DNA of 64,000 nucleotides from CAWARU01 sp963805795 (GTDB lineage Bacteria; Pseudomonadota; Gammaproteobacteria; UBA6186; Azoamicaceae). Position numbers and translations under genes: made by a program. This document shows, one piece after another, positions 1 through 8,651 of this stretch (its first letter is position 1; the number at the start of each line of letters is the position of its first letter). The notes beneath the pieces were generated by a model that had not been told where the DNA came from, searched no databases, and was given only the letters and a program-made list of their open reading frames with translations. Location: positions 248,001-312,000 of the forward strand of contig CAWDVG010000001.1 of NCBI GenBank assembly GCA_963805795.1, read 5' to 3'.

Positions 1-904
1 TTTAGTAAAAAATCCTATTACTTTGGTTTTTGATGCAGATTATATTGTGGGACGTTTTTTAATAAAGGCGCTTGTCACCCCATTTTTTGATCCAGAAGTG
101 GGCGCTGTCATGGGCAGGGTTGTACCGGGGAATGTTGATAAAAATCTTTTAACACGTTTGATTGATATGGAACGTTGTGGGGGTTATCAAGTGAATCAGC
201 AGGCACGGGAAAATTTACATTTGGTGCCACAATACGGAGGAACAGCAGGTGGGGTTAGAACCTGTGCCGTGATGGACGTAGGAGGGTGGAATCCTGATTA
301 TTTAGCAGAAGATACAGAAATTACTTTTCGTTTACTCTCCAGTGGTTGGATACCCGTGTATCAGAATAATGCAGAGTGTATTGAATTAGCCCCAGAAACT
401 TGGCCGGTTCGAATTAGACAAGTTAAACGTTGGGCCAAGGGACATAATCAAGTGTTATATTCCTACTTCTGGAAAACCTTAAACAATAAGGCCTTAACCT
501 TAAGGGCTCGCATTGATGGCGTTTTATTATTATGTACATTTTGTATCTCGCCACTGCTGTTGACAGGTTGGGTGATCTTTTTAATTGATTATTATTTTAA
601 CACCACACCGGGTATTTCAGGCATCTTTGGTTTTATCATGCTGATTTCATTTATAGGGTTAGGAAACTTTACAATTTTCTTTGAAATAGCAACGGCTGTG
701 CATTTGGATAATCTTCGTAATGTTCAGGGTAATCGTATCAGAATATTACCATTTGCTTATCTGCAATTTTTTGTCAGTATGTTTATTATTACTTTTGCTC
801 TTATAGAACAACTGACAATCGATCGCTTCAGAAAAAAGGGTATTGTTTGGCATAGAACAGAGCATGTGGCAAGGAATGCTTCAACTTCAAATGGCAGTAC
901 ATAA
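1..904 (+). CDS. Family 2 glycosyltransferase, C-terminal part (5' end outside window)
   Basis: Probable membrane-bound processive glycosyltransferase (GT2, cellulose synthase / poly-N-acetylglucosamine synthase-like) transferring sugar from a nucleotide donor on the cytoplasmic face. The frame is already open at base 2, so the start and first catalytic Asp are off the window. Visible: a DAD motif near the beginning, a TED-like acidic motif (AEDTE) and the QVKRW acceptor-site motif (QxxRW), followed by three or four hydrophobic segments, as in GT2 synthases. It ends with a short polar tail. A small hairpin follows the stop. The neighbour downstream is convergent and unrelated. Family assignment is firm; the polymer made cannot be told. 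Confidence 0.85.
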   Translation, partial: LVKNPITLVFDADYIVGRFLIKALVTPFFDPEVGAVMGRVVPGNVDKNLLTRLIDMERCGGYQVNQQARENLHLVPQYGGTAGGVRTCAVMDVGGWNPDYLAEDTEITFRLLSSGWIPVYQNNAECIELAPETWPVRIRQVKRWAKGHNQVLYSYFWKTLNNKALTLRARIDGVLLLCTFCISPLLLTGWVIFLIDYYFNTTPGISGIFGFIMLISFIGLGNFTIFFEIATAVHLDNLRNVQGNRIRILPFAYLQFFVSMFIITFALIEQLTIDRFRKKGIVWHRTEHVARNASTSNGST

Positions 905-1033
905 CTATTCAGACACTATAATCTGGACGTTTTCATAAATTCAAGCCTACGGCCTGAAACTTATGGCGGCACGTAACTGTGTAAATAATGAATAGTGAAT
1001 AATTAATAATTTGAGAGGGAGGATTGCAATATC

Positions 1034-1066
1034 CCATGGCAATGGGTGTATATCCGATTGCCATGG
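1034..1066. repeat. Hairpin, 10-bp arms (CCATGGCAAT/ATTGCCATGG)
   Basis: Perfect 10-bp inverted repeat with a 13-nt loop lying just past the stop codon of the minus-strand Ala/Pro-rich gene. It could end that transcript, although no clear T-run follows on the minus strand. Confidence 0.5.
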
Positions 1067-1079
1067 AATCGTTTAGATA

Positions 1080-1430
1080 TTACTTTTTATATGATGGTAT
1101 TTTTGCAGAAGCTGCTGTTGCTGTTGATGCTGCTGCAGTTTGGGCTGTAAAAGTAAGTGGAGCAACCATAGGATCTGCTACAGATGCCGCTGCCTCTGCA
1201 GGGGTAGCCGCCGCTGCCACAGGTACTGGCGCCGCCGCGGTGTCATGCTCTTCTTTAGGGTTTGCCGCAGCAGGAGCAACTGCTACTGGTGCTGGGTGAA
1301 TAGCGATCGGTGCTGCTGGAGCTGCTACTGGAATTGCCGGGGCTGCAGCTGGGGCTGCTATCAAACCAGCTTCTAACAGTCCTTTGTTAGGATTAACTCC
1401 TGCTTCAATAAGTTCTTTCTTTGTAAACAT
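1080..1430 (-). CDS. Small Ala/Pro-rich low-complexity protein
   Basis: A 116-residue protein with a short ordinary N-terminus (MFTKKELIEAG) followed by a long stretch of Ala, Pro and Val, ending in a basic tail (SYKK). The strand was chosen because the start has a near-perfect Shine-Dalgarno (AGGAGG) 8 bases upstream, whereas the overlapping plus-strand frames have none. No signal peptide or membrane segment is clear and no family is recognised. Ala-rich segments of the same flavour occur in other proteins here (near 31.9, 32.4, 35.0, 45.8 and 61.0 kb), so it may belong to a lineage-specific class of disordered proteins. Function unknown. Confidence 0.6.
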   Translation of the reverse strand: MFTKKELIEAGVNPNKGLLEAGLIAAPAAAPAIPVAAPAAPIAIHPAPVAVAPAAANPKEEHDTAAAPVPVAAAATPAEAAASVADPMVAPLTFTAQTAAASTATAASAKIPSYKK

Positions 1431-1577
1431 AAGTATTTCCTCCTATAGTAGATAATTCTGATGCAATCAAACAATAATACCAATCATTAGGAAGCCAAAC
1501 AACTAGATATTGATACAGATCTTAAAGCTTAATAAGCATAATATTATTAATATTATAATGAGTAGTAAACTATTTAT

Positions 1578-2330
1578 TTATGGAATATTTTTGAATTCAA
1601 CAAAATCCTTAGAGAAAACAAGGACATTTCCAGAAACCCCCCATTCACCTAAGACAATGCGTTTCTTTTTGACATTATCCAAAGTAAATTCATGAATGCC
1701 AGGCTTATGAGTATGACCGTGAATCAAACAATTGGAATCAGATTGTAATAAGACTTTTTTGACTGCTTCTTGGTTGACATCGAAGGGATTCGTTTGTTTA
1801 TTGATATGTACATTTTCTCGCATTGCACCTGCTCTTTGACTTTTTTGACGTATGCCAGTCGCTATTTTCAGGCGCCAAGAAAAAGGGAAAAGTATTAAAA
1901 ATAATTTGCGGATAAAAGGGTTTTGAGAAAATTTTCGAAAACGTTGATGTGCGCGATCTCCTGTACAGAGGCTATCCCCATGCATCAACACTATTCGTTT
2001 TCCGTAAAGTTCAATGGTGGTCGGATCAGGAATTAAAATACAACCGGTGGCTTTTGCAAAGCGCTTGTCGATTAAAAAATCGCGATTACCGCGCATAAAA
2101 TATACAGGAATATGATGTGTTTTTGAAAAATGGGCTAAAGCTTGCATCACCTTTTGATGATGGGGATTGGGATCATCATCTCCGGCCCAGACTTCAAAAA
2201 AATCACCGAGAATATAAAGAGCCTCAGCAGAGGCTGCTTCAGTTTCTAAGAAGTGAAAAAAATTTTCAGTAACACTGGGCCTGGATTGATGTAGGTGAAG
2301 GTCAGAAATAAAAAAAGTCTGAGAATTCAC
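1578..2330 (-). CDS. lpxH: UDP-2,3-diacylglucosamine diphosphatase
   Basis: Hydrolyses UDP-2,3-diacylglucosamine to lipid X, the fourth step of lipid A synthesis, at the inner face of the cytoplasmic membrane. The 250-residue length fits the family. All calcineurin-like metallophosphoesterase motifs are present in order: SDLHLH at the N-terminus, LGDFFEVW, RGNRDF, LMHGD and IHGHTH near the C-terminus. The start is a GTG that overlaps the TAG stop of ppiB by one base (TAGTG), so the two genes are very likely translationally coupled; the ppiB-lpxH pairing is common in gammaproteobacteria. Its presence implies that the organism makes lipid A. Confidence 0.95.
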   Translation of the reverse strand: MNSQTFFISDLHLHQSRPSVTENFFHFLETEAASAEALYILGDFFEVWAGDDDPNPHHQKVMQALAHFSKTHHIPVYFMRGNRDFLIDKRFAKATGCILIPDPTTIELYGKRIVLMHGDSLCTGDRAHQRFRKFSQNPFIRKLFLILFPFSWRLKIATGIRQKSQRAGAMRENVHINKQTNPFDVNQEAVKKVLLQSDSNCLIHGHTHKPGIHEFTLDNVKKKRIVLGEWGVSGNVLVFSKDFVEFKNIP

Positions 2331-2830
2331 TATGGAAGTTGCTCCGCGCTTACAATATAAACCTCGTCGACGGGAACATCAGCATGTCCAGCACGACGAG
2401 TGGTTGCGACATGGCTTAAATCCATCACGATATTCATTCCCTCAATAACTCGACCGAAAGCGCAGTAACCAAAACCACTGAGACTGTCATTTTGATAGTC
2501 CAAAAAGGCATTGTCAGCTACATTAATAAAAAATTGGGAGGAAGCAGAATGGGGGTCATTGGTTCTAGCCATAGCAATGGTGCCTTTTTTATTTTTTAAC
2601 CCAGCTTTTGCTTCATTCTGGATGGGTGCATTGGCTTCTTTATGTTTCATGCCAGATTCAAAACCTCCACCCTGAATCATAAAACCATCAATAATTCTAT
2701 GAAATAAGGTGCCATTATAAAACCCTGCAATCACATAATCCAAAAAATTTTGAACGGTTAAAGGAGTTGCTTGTTCATCTAACTCAATAACTATGGGTCC
2801 TAGAGAAGTCTGTAATTTTACCTTCGCCAT
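2330..2830 (-). CDS. ppiB: Peptidyl-prolyl cis-trans isomerase B (cyclophilin)
   Basis: Cytoplasmic cyclophilin catalysing proline isomerisation. The ATG at 2828-2830 (MAKVKLQTS...) was chosen over an upstream in-frame start because it gives a normal cyclophilin N-terminus, has an AGGG 9 bases upstream, and avoids translating part of the inverted repeat at 2885-2993. Cyclophilin signatures seen: FHRIIDGFMIQGG, TIAMART with SASSQFFIN, and FGRVIEGM. Length is 166 residues, typical for PpiB, with no signal peptide. It is the first gene of the ppiB-lpxH pair and diverges from gltX. Confidence 0.93.
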   Translation of the reverse strand: MAKVKLQTSLGPIVIELDEQATPLTVQNFLDYVIAGFYNGTLFHRIIDGFMIQGGGFESGMKHKEANAPIQNEAKAGLKNKKGTIAMARTNDPHSASSQFFINVADNAFLDYQNDSLSGFGYCAFGRVIEGMNIVMDLSHVATTRRAGHADVPVDEVYIVSAEQLP

Positions 2831-2884
2831 ATAAATTAGCCCTTTATATATTAAAAAGATGATTATCTCATCGATGGGGTCAAG

Positions 2885-2993
2885 TCGCAATAGATGGGGT
2901 CAAAGCCGGACAATAGACAAATCTTATTGAAGATATAACATCTATAACCGAATAGATTTGTCTATTGTCCGGCTTTGACCCCATCTATTGCGA
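2885..2993. repeat. Large inverted repeat, 40-bp perfect arms, between ppiB and gltX
   Basis: Arms 2885-2924 and 2954-2993 are exact reverse complements over 40 bases, with a 29-nt loop. A further partial copy of the arm (GATGGGGTCAA) sits at 2873-2883. It lies in the divergent intergenic space and would form a very stable cruciform or RNA hairpin. A REP/RAYT-type or MITE-like mobile repeat is possible; no transposase is nearby. Confidence 0.85.
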
Positions 2994-3029
2994 GTGGAGT
3001 AATTGCTAGATATTTGGTAATATTGAAAA

Positions 3030-4451
3030 ATGAGTACCGAAACTTTAAAAAATTTGAAAACGCGCTTTGCCCCTAGTCCAACCGGGCTTATGCATTTTGG
3101 AAATCTAAGAACCGCTTTATTTAATGCATTGCTAGCTGGGCATCAGCAGGGGGATTTTTTATTAAGAATCGAAGATACCGATAAAGACCGTTCTGAGGAT
3201 GTTTATCGAGATGCCATTCAGGAAGACTTGCGCTGGCTCGGGCTTAATTGGCAGGAGGGCCCTTTTTTCCAATCTAAACGTCAAGCGATTTATGATGAAA
3301 AATACCAAGAATTGGAACAAAAAAATTGGGTGTATCCTTGTTTCTGTTCTGAAGAACAGTTGGAACTGACTCGAAAAGTTCAAATGGCTTCTGGTCAACC
3401 ACCCCGTTATCCTGGTACTTGTAAGCATTTAACAGCAGAGGATGTTAAAGAAAGGAAAGCAGCCGGCCACCCCTTTACCTTGCGCTTCAAAGTTCCGAAG
3501 GGTGAAATCATTGAGTTTTTAGATGCAGTCAAAGGTCCCCAACGCTTTGAAGCTGATCATATCGGTGATTTTATCATTCGTCGTGGTGATGGTTCTGCCT
3601 CATTTATGTTTTGTAATGCCATCGATGATTCACTTATGGGTGTGAGTCATGCCTTAAGAGGGGATGATCACCTTACGAATAGCCCTAGACAAATTTTAAT
3701 ATTAAGGGCTTTAGGCTTGGTTAGCCCGACTTATGGCCATTTCCCAACTATTTTAGGTCCAGATAACCGACCTCTTTCTAAACGTAATGGGAGTCGATCC
3801 ATTCAAGAATTAAAGGAAGAAGGCTATTTACCTGAAGCAATACTAAATTATTTGGCACGTTTGGGACACCATATTCCTGATATTGAACTGGGATTGTTAG
3901 ATTTCGCTGGGTTGGCTGCCCAATTTAAATTAGAAAATATCAGCAAAAGTCCGGCACATTATGATGTGCAACAACTGGACTTTTGGCAAAAAGAAGCCAT
4001 GATGAAGGCCTCTTTAGAACATTGCCGTCAGCTGCTAGCTCCTTTTATTCAAAAGATTGTACCCGAAGATAAAATGGATGCCTTTATTCAAACCATTCAG
4101 AGCAATATTTTAAAACCTAAAGAGGCGGAATTTTGGGCAGAAACTATTTTTTCAGATGCTGAAGATATTAGCTTTGCTCCAGACATATTAACTGTGTTAA
4201 AGGAAGCCAATCAAGATTTCTTTTTATTTGCCTCTGAATTATTAAAAGAGGATAATGCCAACTATAAAACACTTATTGACGGTCTTCAAAAGAAAACCGG
4301 GAAAAAAGGAAAAGCGATATTCTTTCCTTTACGTGCGGCATTGACGAACGTTTTACATGGTCCAGAATTAGCACGTATCTTAGAACTCATTGGTAGTAAA
4401 AAAGCCATACATCGCTTATTAAGGGCAGCAAGACATGCTACACATTTATAA
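3030..4451 (+). CDS. gltX: Glutamate--tRNA ligase
   Basis: Class I aminoacyl-tRNA synthetase charging tRNA-Glu (473 residues, normal size). The HIGH-type signature is present as HFGN in FAPSPTGLMHFGN, the adenylate-binding region as RGDDHLTNSPRQ, and the KMSKS-type loop as PLSKRNG. A CFC pair near residue 105 may be a remnant of the zinc-binding element. The C-terminal helical anticodon-binding region is complete. The Shine-Dalgarno is weak. Many Coxiella/Legionella relatives carry two GltX paralogs, one of which may be non-discriminating; which one this is cannot be decided here. It overlaps cysS by 17 bases, implying co-transcription. Confidence 0.93.
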   Translation: MSTETLKNLKTRFAPSPTGLMHFGNLRTALFNALLAGHQQGDFLLRIEDTDKDRSEDVYRDAIQEDLRWLGLNWQEGPFFQSKRQAIYDEKYQELEQKNWVYPCFCSEEQLELTRKVQMASGQPPRYPGTCKHLTAEDVKERKAAGHPFTLRFKVPKGEIIEFLDAVKGPQRFEADHIGDFIIRRGDGSASFMFCNAIDDSLMGVSHALRGDDHLTNSPRQILILRALGLVSPTYGHFPTILGPDNRPLSKRNGSRSIQELKEEGYLPEAILNYLARLGHHIPDIELGLLDFAGLAAQFKLENISKSPAHYDVQQLDFWQKEAMMKASLEHCRQLLAPFIQKIVPEDKMDAFIQTIQSNILKPKEAEFWAETIFSDAEDISFAPDILTVLKEANQDFFLFASELLKEDNANYKTLIDGLQKKTGKKGKAIFFPLRAALTNVLHGPELARILELIGSKKAIHRLLRAARHATHL

Positions 4452-5844
4452 TTCCATTACAAAAAAAGAAGAATTGTTTAAGCCACAGGTTCAAGGGCAA
4501 GTTGGTTTATATGTTTGTGGTATTACAGTTTATGATCATAGTCATATTGGGCATGCCCGCACCTATATTATCTTTGATATGGTATTACGATATTTAAAGT
4601 ATATTGGCTACCAAGTTAAATATGTTCGAAATATTACCGACATCGAAGATAAAATTATTAAACGATCCATTGAGAATAACGAACCTTGGCAAGCATTAAC
4701 GCAACGATATATTGATGCCATGCATGAAGATTTTCAGACTTTAAATTTATTAAATCCTGATATCGAACCCAAAGCGACGGATTATATTCCAGATATGTTA
4801 CAGCTGGTACAACAATTATTAGATAAAGGTTTTGCTTATATCGGTACCACGGGGGATGTTTATTACGATATTGAAAGATTTAGTGATTATGGTTGTTTAT
4901 CGCATCGACACCGGGAAGATTTATTGGCCGGTTCACGCGTAGAGGTCAATGAAGCTAAAAAAAATCCAATGGATTTTGTTTTATGGAAAATGACAAAGCC
5001 AGGTGAGCCTTTCTGGGATTCGCCTTGGGGTGCTGGTAGGCCCGGCTGGCATTTGGAATGCTCGGTGATGTCTATGAAAAATCTAGGTGAAACATTCGAC
5101 ATTCATGGTGGTGGTCCAGATTTGAAATTTCCACATCATGAAAATGAAAGGGCTCAATCAGAAGCTGCTACGGGTAAACGTTTTGTGAATCTTTGGATGC
5201 ATTCGGGTTATTTACAGATCGACAAAGAAAAGATGTCAAAATCCTTGGGTAATTTTATTACTATCCGAGAATTCTTATCGATGTATCACCCGGAAGTATT
5301 ACGCTATTTTAATTTAATGAGTCATTATCGCAGTCCAGTTGATTATGCACAGGATAATATTGATTCTGCTATTTCTGGCATGGAAAGATTATATACAGCT
5401 TTAAGAGGACTTGTGATACCGAGATCCCAAGAGACCTTCGATTCTATTGAAGCCCCAGAATTTAACGAATATGAAGCACGCTTTCAAAAAGCTATGAATG
5501 ATGATTTCAATACCCCGATAGCCTTTGCTGTATTATTTGATATCGTACGAGAAATCAATCGGGCGAAAGAATCGGATCCCAAATTAGCCACTTCGCTTGG
5601 CATTTTATTAAAGAAATTAGGTAATATCTTAGGTTTGTTATATGCAGAGCCAGAGGCTTTTCTGCAATCGGTTGTGAAAGGGGGGGCTTTAACCACTGAA
5701 ACCATTGAAGATTTTATTGCCAAACGTAATGAAGCCAGAAAAGATAAAAATTGGGCTATGGCCGATCACTATCGTGATGAACTGATAAAGCAGGGAATAG
5801 CTCTTGAAGATACAGCAACTGGCACACTATGGCGCAGAATTTGA
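4435..5844 (+). CDS. cysS: Cysteine--tRNA ligase
   Basis: Charges tRNA-Cys; 469 residues, the usual length. Class I signatures: HIGHA in the N-terminal Rossmann fold (DHSHIGHARTY), zinc ligands in YVCGIT, GWHLECS and HHENE, and the KMSKS loop exactly as KMSKS. A C-terminal DALR-type helical domain follows. The start codon lies inside the end of gltX (17-base overlap), so the two are translated from one message. Immediately downstream is a repeat element whose end forms the leader of the next gene. Confidence 0.95.
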   Translation: MLHIYNSITKKEELFKPQVQGQVGLYVCGITVYDHSHIGHARTYIIFDMVLRYLKYIGYQVKYVRNITDIEDKIIKRSIENNEPWQALTQRYIDAMHEDFQTLNLLNPDIEPKATDYIPDMLQLVQQLLDKGFAYIGTTGDVYYDIERFSDYGCLSHRHREDLLAGSRVEVNEAKKNPMDFVLWKMTKPGEPFWDSPWGAGRPGWHLECSVMSMKNLGETFDIHGGGPDLKFPHHENERAQSEAATGKRFVNLWMHSGYLQIDKEKMSKSLGNFITIREFLSMYHPEVLRYFNLMSHYRSPVDYAQDNIDSAISGMERLYTALRGLVIPRSQETFDSIEAPEFNEYEARFQKAMNDDFNTPIAFAVLFDIVREINRAKESDPKLATSLGILLKKLGNILGLLYAEPEAFLQSVVKGGALTTETIEDFIAKRNEARKDKNWAMADHYRDELIKQGIALEDTATGTLWRRI

Positions 5845-5850
5845 TATGTT

Positions 5851-6010
5851 CAACAACGCCTAAAATTCATTCGCGAAGAGTATATACTCAAAGCGAATTA
5901 TTTTTAGGCTAGGCGCGCATCCCCCCGAGCAAGCGCAGTGTATGAATAATACATGAGCATTGCGAGTGGGGGTGCGCAACAACGCCTAAAATTCATTCGC
6001 GAAGAGTATA
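5851..6010 (+). repeat. 160-bp repeat element with 34-bp terminal direct repeats and two internal hairpins
   Basis: The 34-mer beginning CAACAACGCCTAAAATTC and ending CGAAGAGTATA occurs at 5851-5884 and again at 5977-6010. Between them are two hairpins: one pairs GCCTAAAA...CGC with GCG...TTTTAGGC, the other pairs GCGCATCCCCC with GGGGGTGCGC. Related copies occur at 8582-8617 (minus) and 51036-51067 (plus). The second end repeat runs straight into the antiporter start codon and supplies its GAAGAG ribosome-binding site. Confidence 0.8.
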
Positions 6011-6011
6011 A

Positions 6012-7646
6012 ATGGATCAAATAGAAACATATATCATTCTACTTTGCATCATTGCAATTGTAAGCTGGGTATTTAAAAAAATCCCCATACCTATGCCCCT
6101 TATATTAGTTATGGTAGGTATGGTCCTTGGCTTTCTTCCCTTTTTTCCTGAAGTAACACTTAAACCAGAATTAGTTTTAGATGTCTTCCTACCATTGTTG
6201 ATATATTCAACAACGGCACAATCTTCCTGGAGAGATGTTAAAAAGAATATTCGACCCATTATGTCGTTATCCGTTGGCCATATATTATTTATTACTGCAT
6301 TGGTTGCAGTTGTTGCCCATGCCGTTATACCTGATCTGGGTTGGCCCATGGCTTTTGTTTTGGGAGCTATTATTTCCCCGCCAGATGATGTTGCCATTGT
6401 ACCTATTGCAGAAAATGTTAATTTACCTAATCGTATTACCACCATATTAAAAGGCGAAGGCATACTGAATGATGCAGTTGCGCTTACTTTATTTAGATTA
6501 GCTTTAGCGGTAGTCTTAACCCATCAATTTTTAGCTATGGAAGCTTTTTATAGCTTTATTTTTATAGTTATAGGTGAAACGGCTTATGGCTTATTTTTGA
6601 GTCGTATAATAGGAGAAATAAGACTAAAAATTCAAGATCCCATGTTGCAAGTTTTGGTTTCTATTATAACGCCTTTCCTGGCGTATTTGCCAGCAGAAAG
6701 ATTGGGTGGCTGTGGGGTATTAGCAACGGCTGTGACGGGATTCGCCATAGGTTATCGTTATTTAGAACGATTTACTCCAGAAGTAAGAATTATTGGTGGT
6801 TCCGTTTGGAAAACGATAGAGTTTACTCTACAAAGTATATTATTTTTATTTGTGGGTCTTAATTTACGGTTTATTTTAGAACGTATTTCAGCCATATCAT
6901 ATACCACACTATTAAATTATAGCGTAATAGTTATTTTGGTGGTTATTTTGGGCCGTTTTATCTGGGTATATGGAACAATAGTATTGCCCAGATACCTACC
7001 CTTTATTTCAAAATTTAGTCCTAAAAAAGAGAATTACCCTTGGCAAGGATTATTTGTAATTTCTTGGGCAGGCATTCGTGGCAGTATTTCTTTAGCAGCA
7101 GCCTTTGCAATACCGATTTTACCGAATACAGTGGAAGGGGTTAATGCAAGAGATTTACTGATTTTTTTGGTTTTCTCGGTGATTGTAGCAACCTTGTTGT
7201 TACAAGGTATGACTTTGCCTTGGTTGCTTAAGATATTAAAATTGAGGGAAAGAGGAGAAAAAGAACAATATTGTGAACATTTGCAGGAACTGACAGTTCG
7301 GTTGAAATTAGCAAAAGTGGTGTCGCGTTGGCTCAAGCAATATCGGGAAGAAAGACATGAAGAGCTGCATTTATGTGATGAGTTAAAATTACGCATGCAA
7401 GAATATAGGATCTTAAAAAAGCAGCTGAAGGAACAAATTGACAGTCATGATGATAATATCGATGGAATGATGCTGGGGAGGCATAATGAAAAAATAGAAT
7501 TAAAAAATTCAGTTTTTATTTCTACCCAAATTATTGAGGTAGAGAGGACGGAATTATTAAGTTTATGGCAAAAAAATAAGGTTAGTTATAAAGTTAAAAA
7601 CAAATTGTTGCAACAACTAGATTTTCTTTCAAAACATCTTGCTTAA
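6012..7646 (+). CDS. Na+/H+ antiporter, CPA1 (NhaP/NhaO-like) family
   Basis: Inner-membrane monovalent cation/proton antiporter (544 residues). About a dozen hydrophobic segments fill residues 5-415. The CPA1 ion-binding motifs are SPPDDVAI (the usual ND/DP-type acidic pair) and EGILNDAVAL in the next helices. The hydrophilic C-terminal tail of about 130 residues is rich in charged helix, probably a cytoplasmic regulatory domain. Expected role is pH and sodium homeostasis. The ribosome-binding site lies inside the adjoining repeat element. A 29-bp piece of its coding sequence (7279-7307) recurs at 8469-8497 in non-coding DNA. Confidence 0.88.
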   Translation: MDQIETYIILLCIIAIVSWVFKKIPIPMPLILVMVGMVLGFLPFFPEVTLKPELVLDVFLPLLIYSTTAQSSWRDVKKNIRPIMSLSVGHILFITALVAVVAHAVIPDLGWPMAFVLGAIISPPDDVAIVPIAENVNLPNRITTILKGEGILNDAVALTLFRLALAVVLTHQFLAMEAFYSFIFIVIGETAYGLFLSRIIGEIRLKIQDPMLQVLVSIITPFLAYLPAERLGGCGVLATAVTGFAIGYRYLERFTPEVRIIGGSVWKTIEFTLQSILFLFVGLNLRFILERISAISYTTLLNYSVIVILVVILGRFIWVYGTIVLPRYLPFISKFSPKKENYPWQGLFVISWAGIRGSISLAAAFAIPILPNTVEGVNARDLLIFLVFSVIVATLLLQGMTLPWLLKILKLRERGEKEQYCEHLQELTVRLKLAKVVSRWLKQYREERHEELHLCDELKLRMQEYRILKKQLKEQIDSHDDNIDGMMLGRHNEKIELKNSVFISTQIIEVERTELLSLWQKNKVSYKVKNKLLQQLDFLSKHLA

Positions 7647-7929
7647 TATTACAAATTCTTAACACGACAAAATTGCAGGAAAGCAATTTTAGACATGCCT
7701 TAGCATGCCTGAAGGGCGAGCGCAAAGGATGGCGCGAGTCAAATTGACAAAATATGGGTGTTCTAAGATAGGGCGTGAACTGTTACAGTTACCAAGGGGA
7801 GGTGTCTAGAATGAGAGTGTAGTAATCAGTCTATCAAGACTGGCTTCTAACATAAAACTCCCAAACTAAACACCCCCAAAGAGCTATACTCCTAGCATTT
7901 GCTTCGAGTATAAAAAGAAGACCAACGGA

Positions 7930-8265
7930 TTAGGTTGGAGCTTTGGCATCTTTCTTCTCTTGCTCTTTTTTCTCATGTTCTTTCTTCATTTGTTCTCTTT
8001 TATCGTGCTCCATTTTCTCATGCTCTTTCTTTTCTTGTTCTCTTTTTTCATGCTCTTTTTTCTCGTGTTCTTTTCTTTCTTCACGCTTTTCTTCACGTTT
8101 TTCGCGTTTTTCTTTTCTTTCTTCGCGTCTTTCATCTCGTTTTTCTTCTCTTTTCTCTACTCTTTTCTCATGAGCGGTTTCTTCAGCAATAACATTGCTG
8201 ATGGAGCAAAGGGTAAACAGAGCAGCTGAAACGGCAGCTATGACCAAATTTTTCTTAACTTTCAT
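7930..8265 (-). CDS. Exported, extremely charged Lys/Glu/Arg-repeat protein
   Basis: A 111-residue protein with a clear signal peptide (KVKK, then a hydrophobic core, likely cleavage near NVIA|EE), then about 80 residues made almost entirely of E, K, R, H and some Q and D in repeats such as EKREEKR and KKEHEK. It would be a long, highly charged helix or disordered chain in the periplasm or outside the cell. Good Shine-Dalgarno (AGGAG). Upstream lie a recognisable promoter and the TAAATGACGTCATTTA palindrome shared with the next two genes. Short exported charged proteins of this look are sometimes linked to envelope or metal stress, but no family is recognised. The overlapping plus-strand Phe/Leu/Ser frames are shadows. 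Confidence 0.75.
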   Translation of the reverse strand: MKVKKNLVIAAVSAALFTLCSISNVIAEETAHEKRVEKREEKRDERREERKEKREKREEKREERKEHEKKEHEKREQEKKEHEKMEHDKREQMKKEHEKKEQEKKDAKAPT

Positions 8266-8289
8266 GTATATCTCCTGTAATGTGACAGT

Positions 8290-8337
8290 TAAATGACGTC
8301 ATTTAGCTTATAATACCAAGTAAACTACCCAAAGCAA
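8290..8337 (-). promoter_or_regulatory. Promoter and palindromic operator of the charged-protein gene
   Basis: On the minus strand: TTGCTT (-35, 8332-8337), 16-bp spacer, TATTAT (-10, 8310-8315), then the perfect 16-bp palindrome TAAATGACGTCATTTA (8290-8305) lying over the expected transcription start, then the ribosome-binding site and ATG 24 bp further on. The palindrome and flanking leader are almost identical to those before the gene at 8652-8831. Confidence 0.65.
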
Positions 8338-8468
8338 TTGGGTGATTTAAAGAAATTCTAAGCGTGTACCAACACAGGATAGATCATTGTATTTTTTTAG
8401 GCAATATTTTTATTTCGTTTGTTATAGTTTGTTGGTTTTTTTTACTAATAATAAGACGAATTAAGACG

Positions 8469-8497
8469 ATTTGCAGGAACTGACGGTTCGGTTGAAA
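8469..8497 (+). repeat. 29-bp duplicate of an antiporter gene segment
   Basis: 28 of 29 bases match the antiporter coding sequence at 7279-7307 (ATTTGCAGGAACTGAC...). The copy is in non-coding DNA upstream of the charged-protein gene. It looks like the scar of a local duplication. Confidence 0.7.
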
Positions 8498-8525
8498 ACA
8501 GTGTATAAATATCGTGAATAAAAAA

Positions 8526-8557
8526 ATGGGCCGTAGGTTTTGATACCTATGACCCAT
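8526..8557 (-). terminator. Rho-independent terminator of the small exported protein gene at 8652
   Basis: Hairpin with 13-bp arms (ATGGGCCGTAGGT / ACCTATGACCCAT, two mismatches) followed on the minus strand by a run of about seven T. Confidence 0.7.
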
Positions 8558-8581
8558 GTTTGGCTATTTGTCAAAGCCATT

Positions 8582-8617
8582 TTACTCTTTGCTAATGAAT
8601 ATTATGCGTTGTTGTGC
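8582..8617 (-). repeat. Dispersed repeat copy (family of 5851-6010)
   Basis: Read on the minus strand this is GCACAACAACGCATAATATT...AAAGAGTAA, a diverged copy of the 34-mer found at 5851, 5977 and 51036. Confidence 0.65.
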
Positions 8618-8651
8618 ATCCTAATCCATTCACTATGAGTAATGTAGAAAT

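Noticed and set aside
1024..1299. Plus-strand Ala/Val-rich frame opposite the small Ala/Pro-rich gene
   Set aside because: No ribosome-binding site; the minus-strand frame has AGGAGG and a normal start. GC-rich Ala codons read well on both strands.
7935..8229. Three plus-strand Phe/Leu/Ser-rich frames
   Set aside because: Mirror of the Lys/Glu repeat gene on the minus strand, which has a signal peptide, promoter and Shine-Dalgarno.
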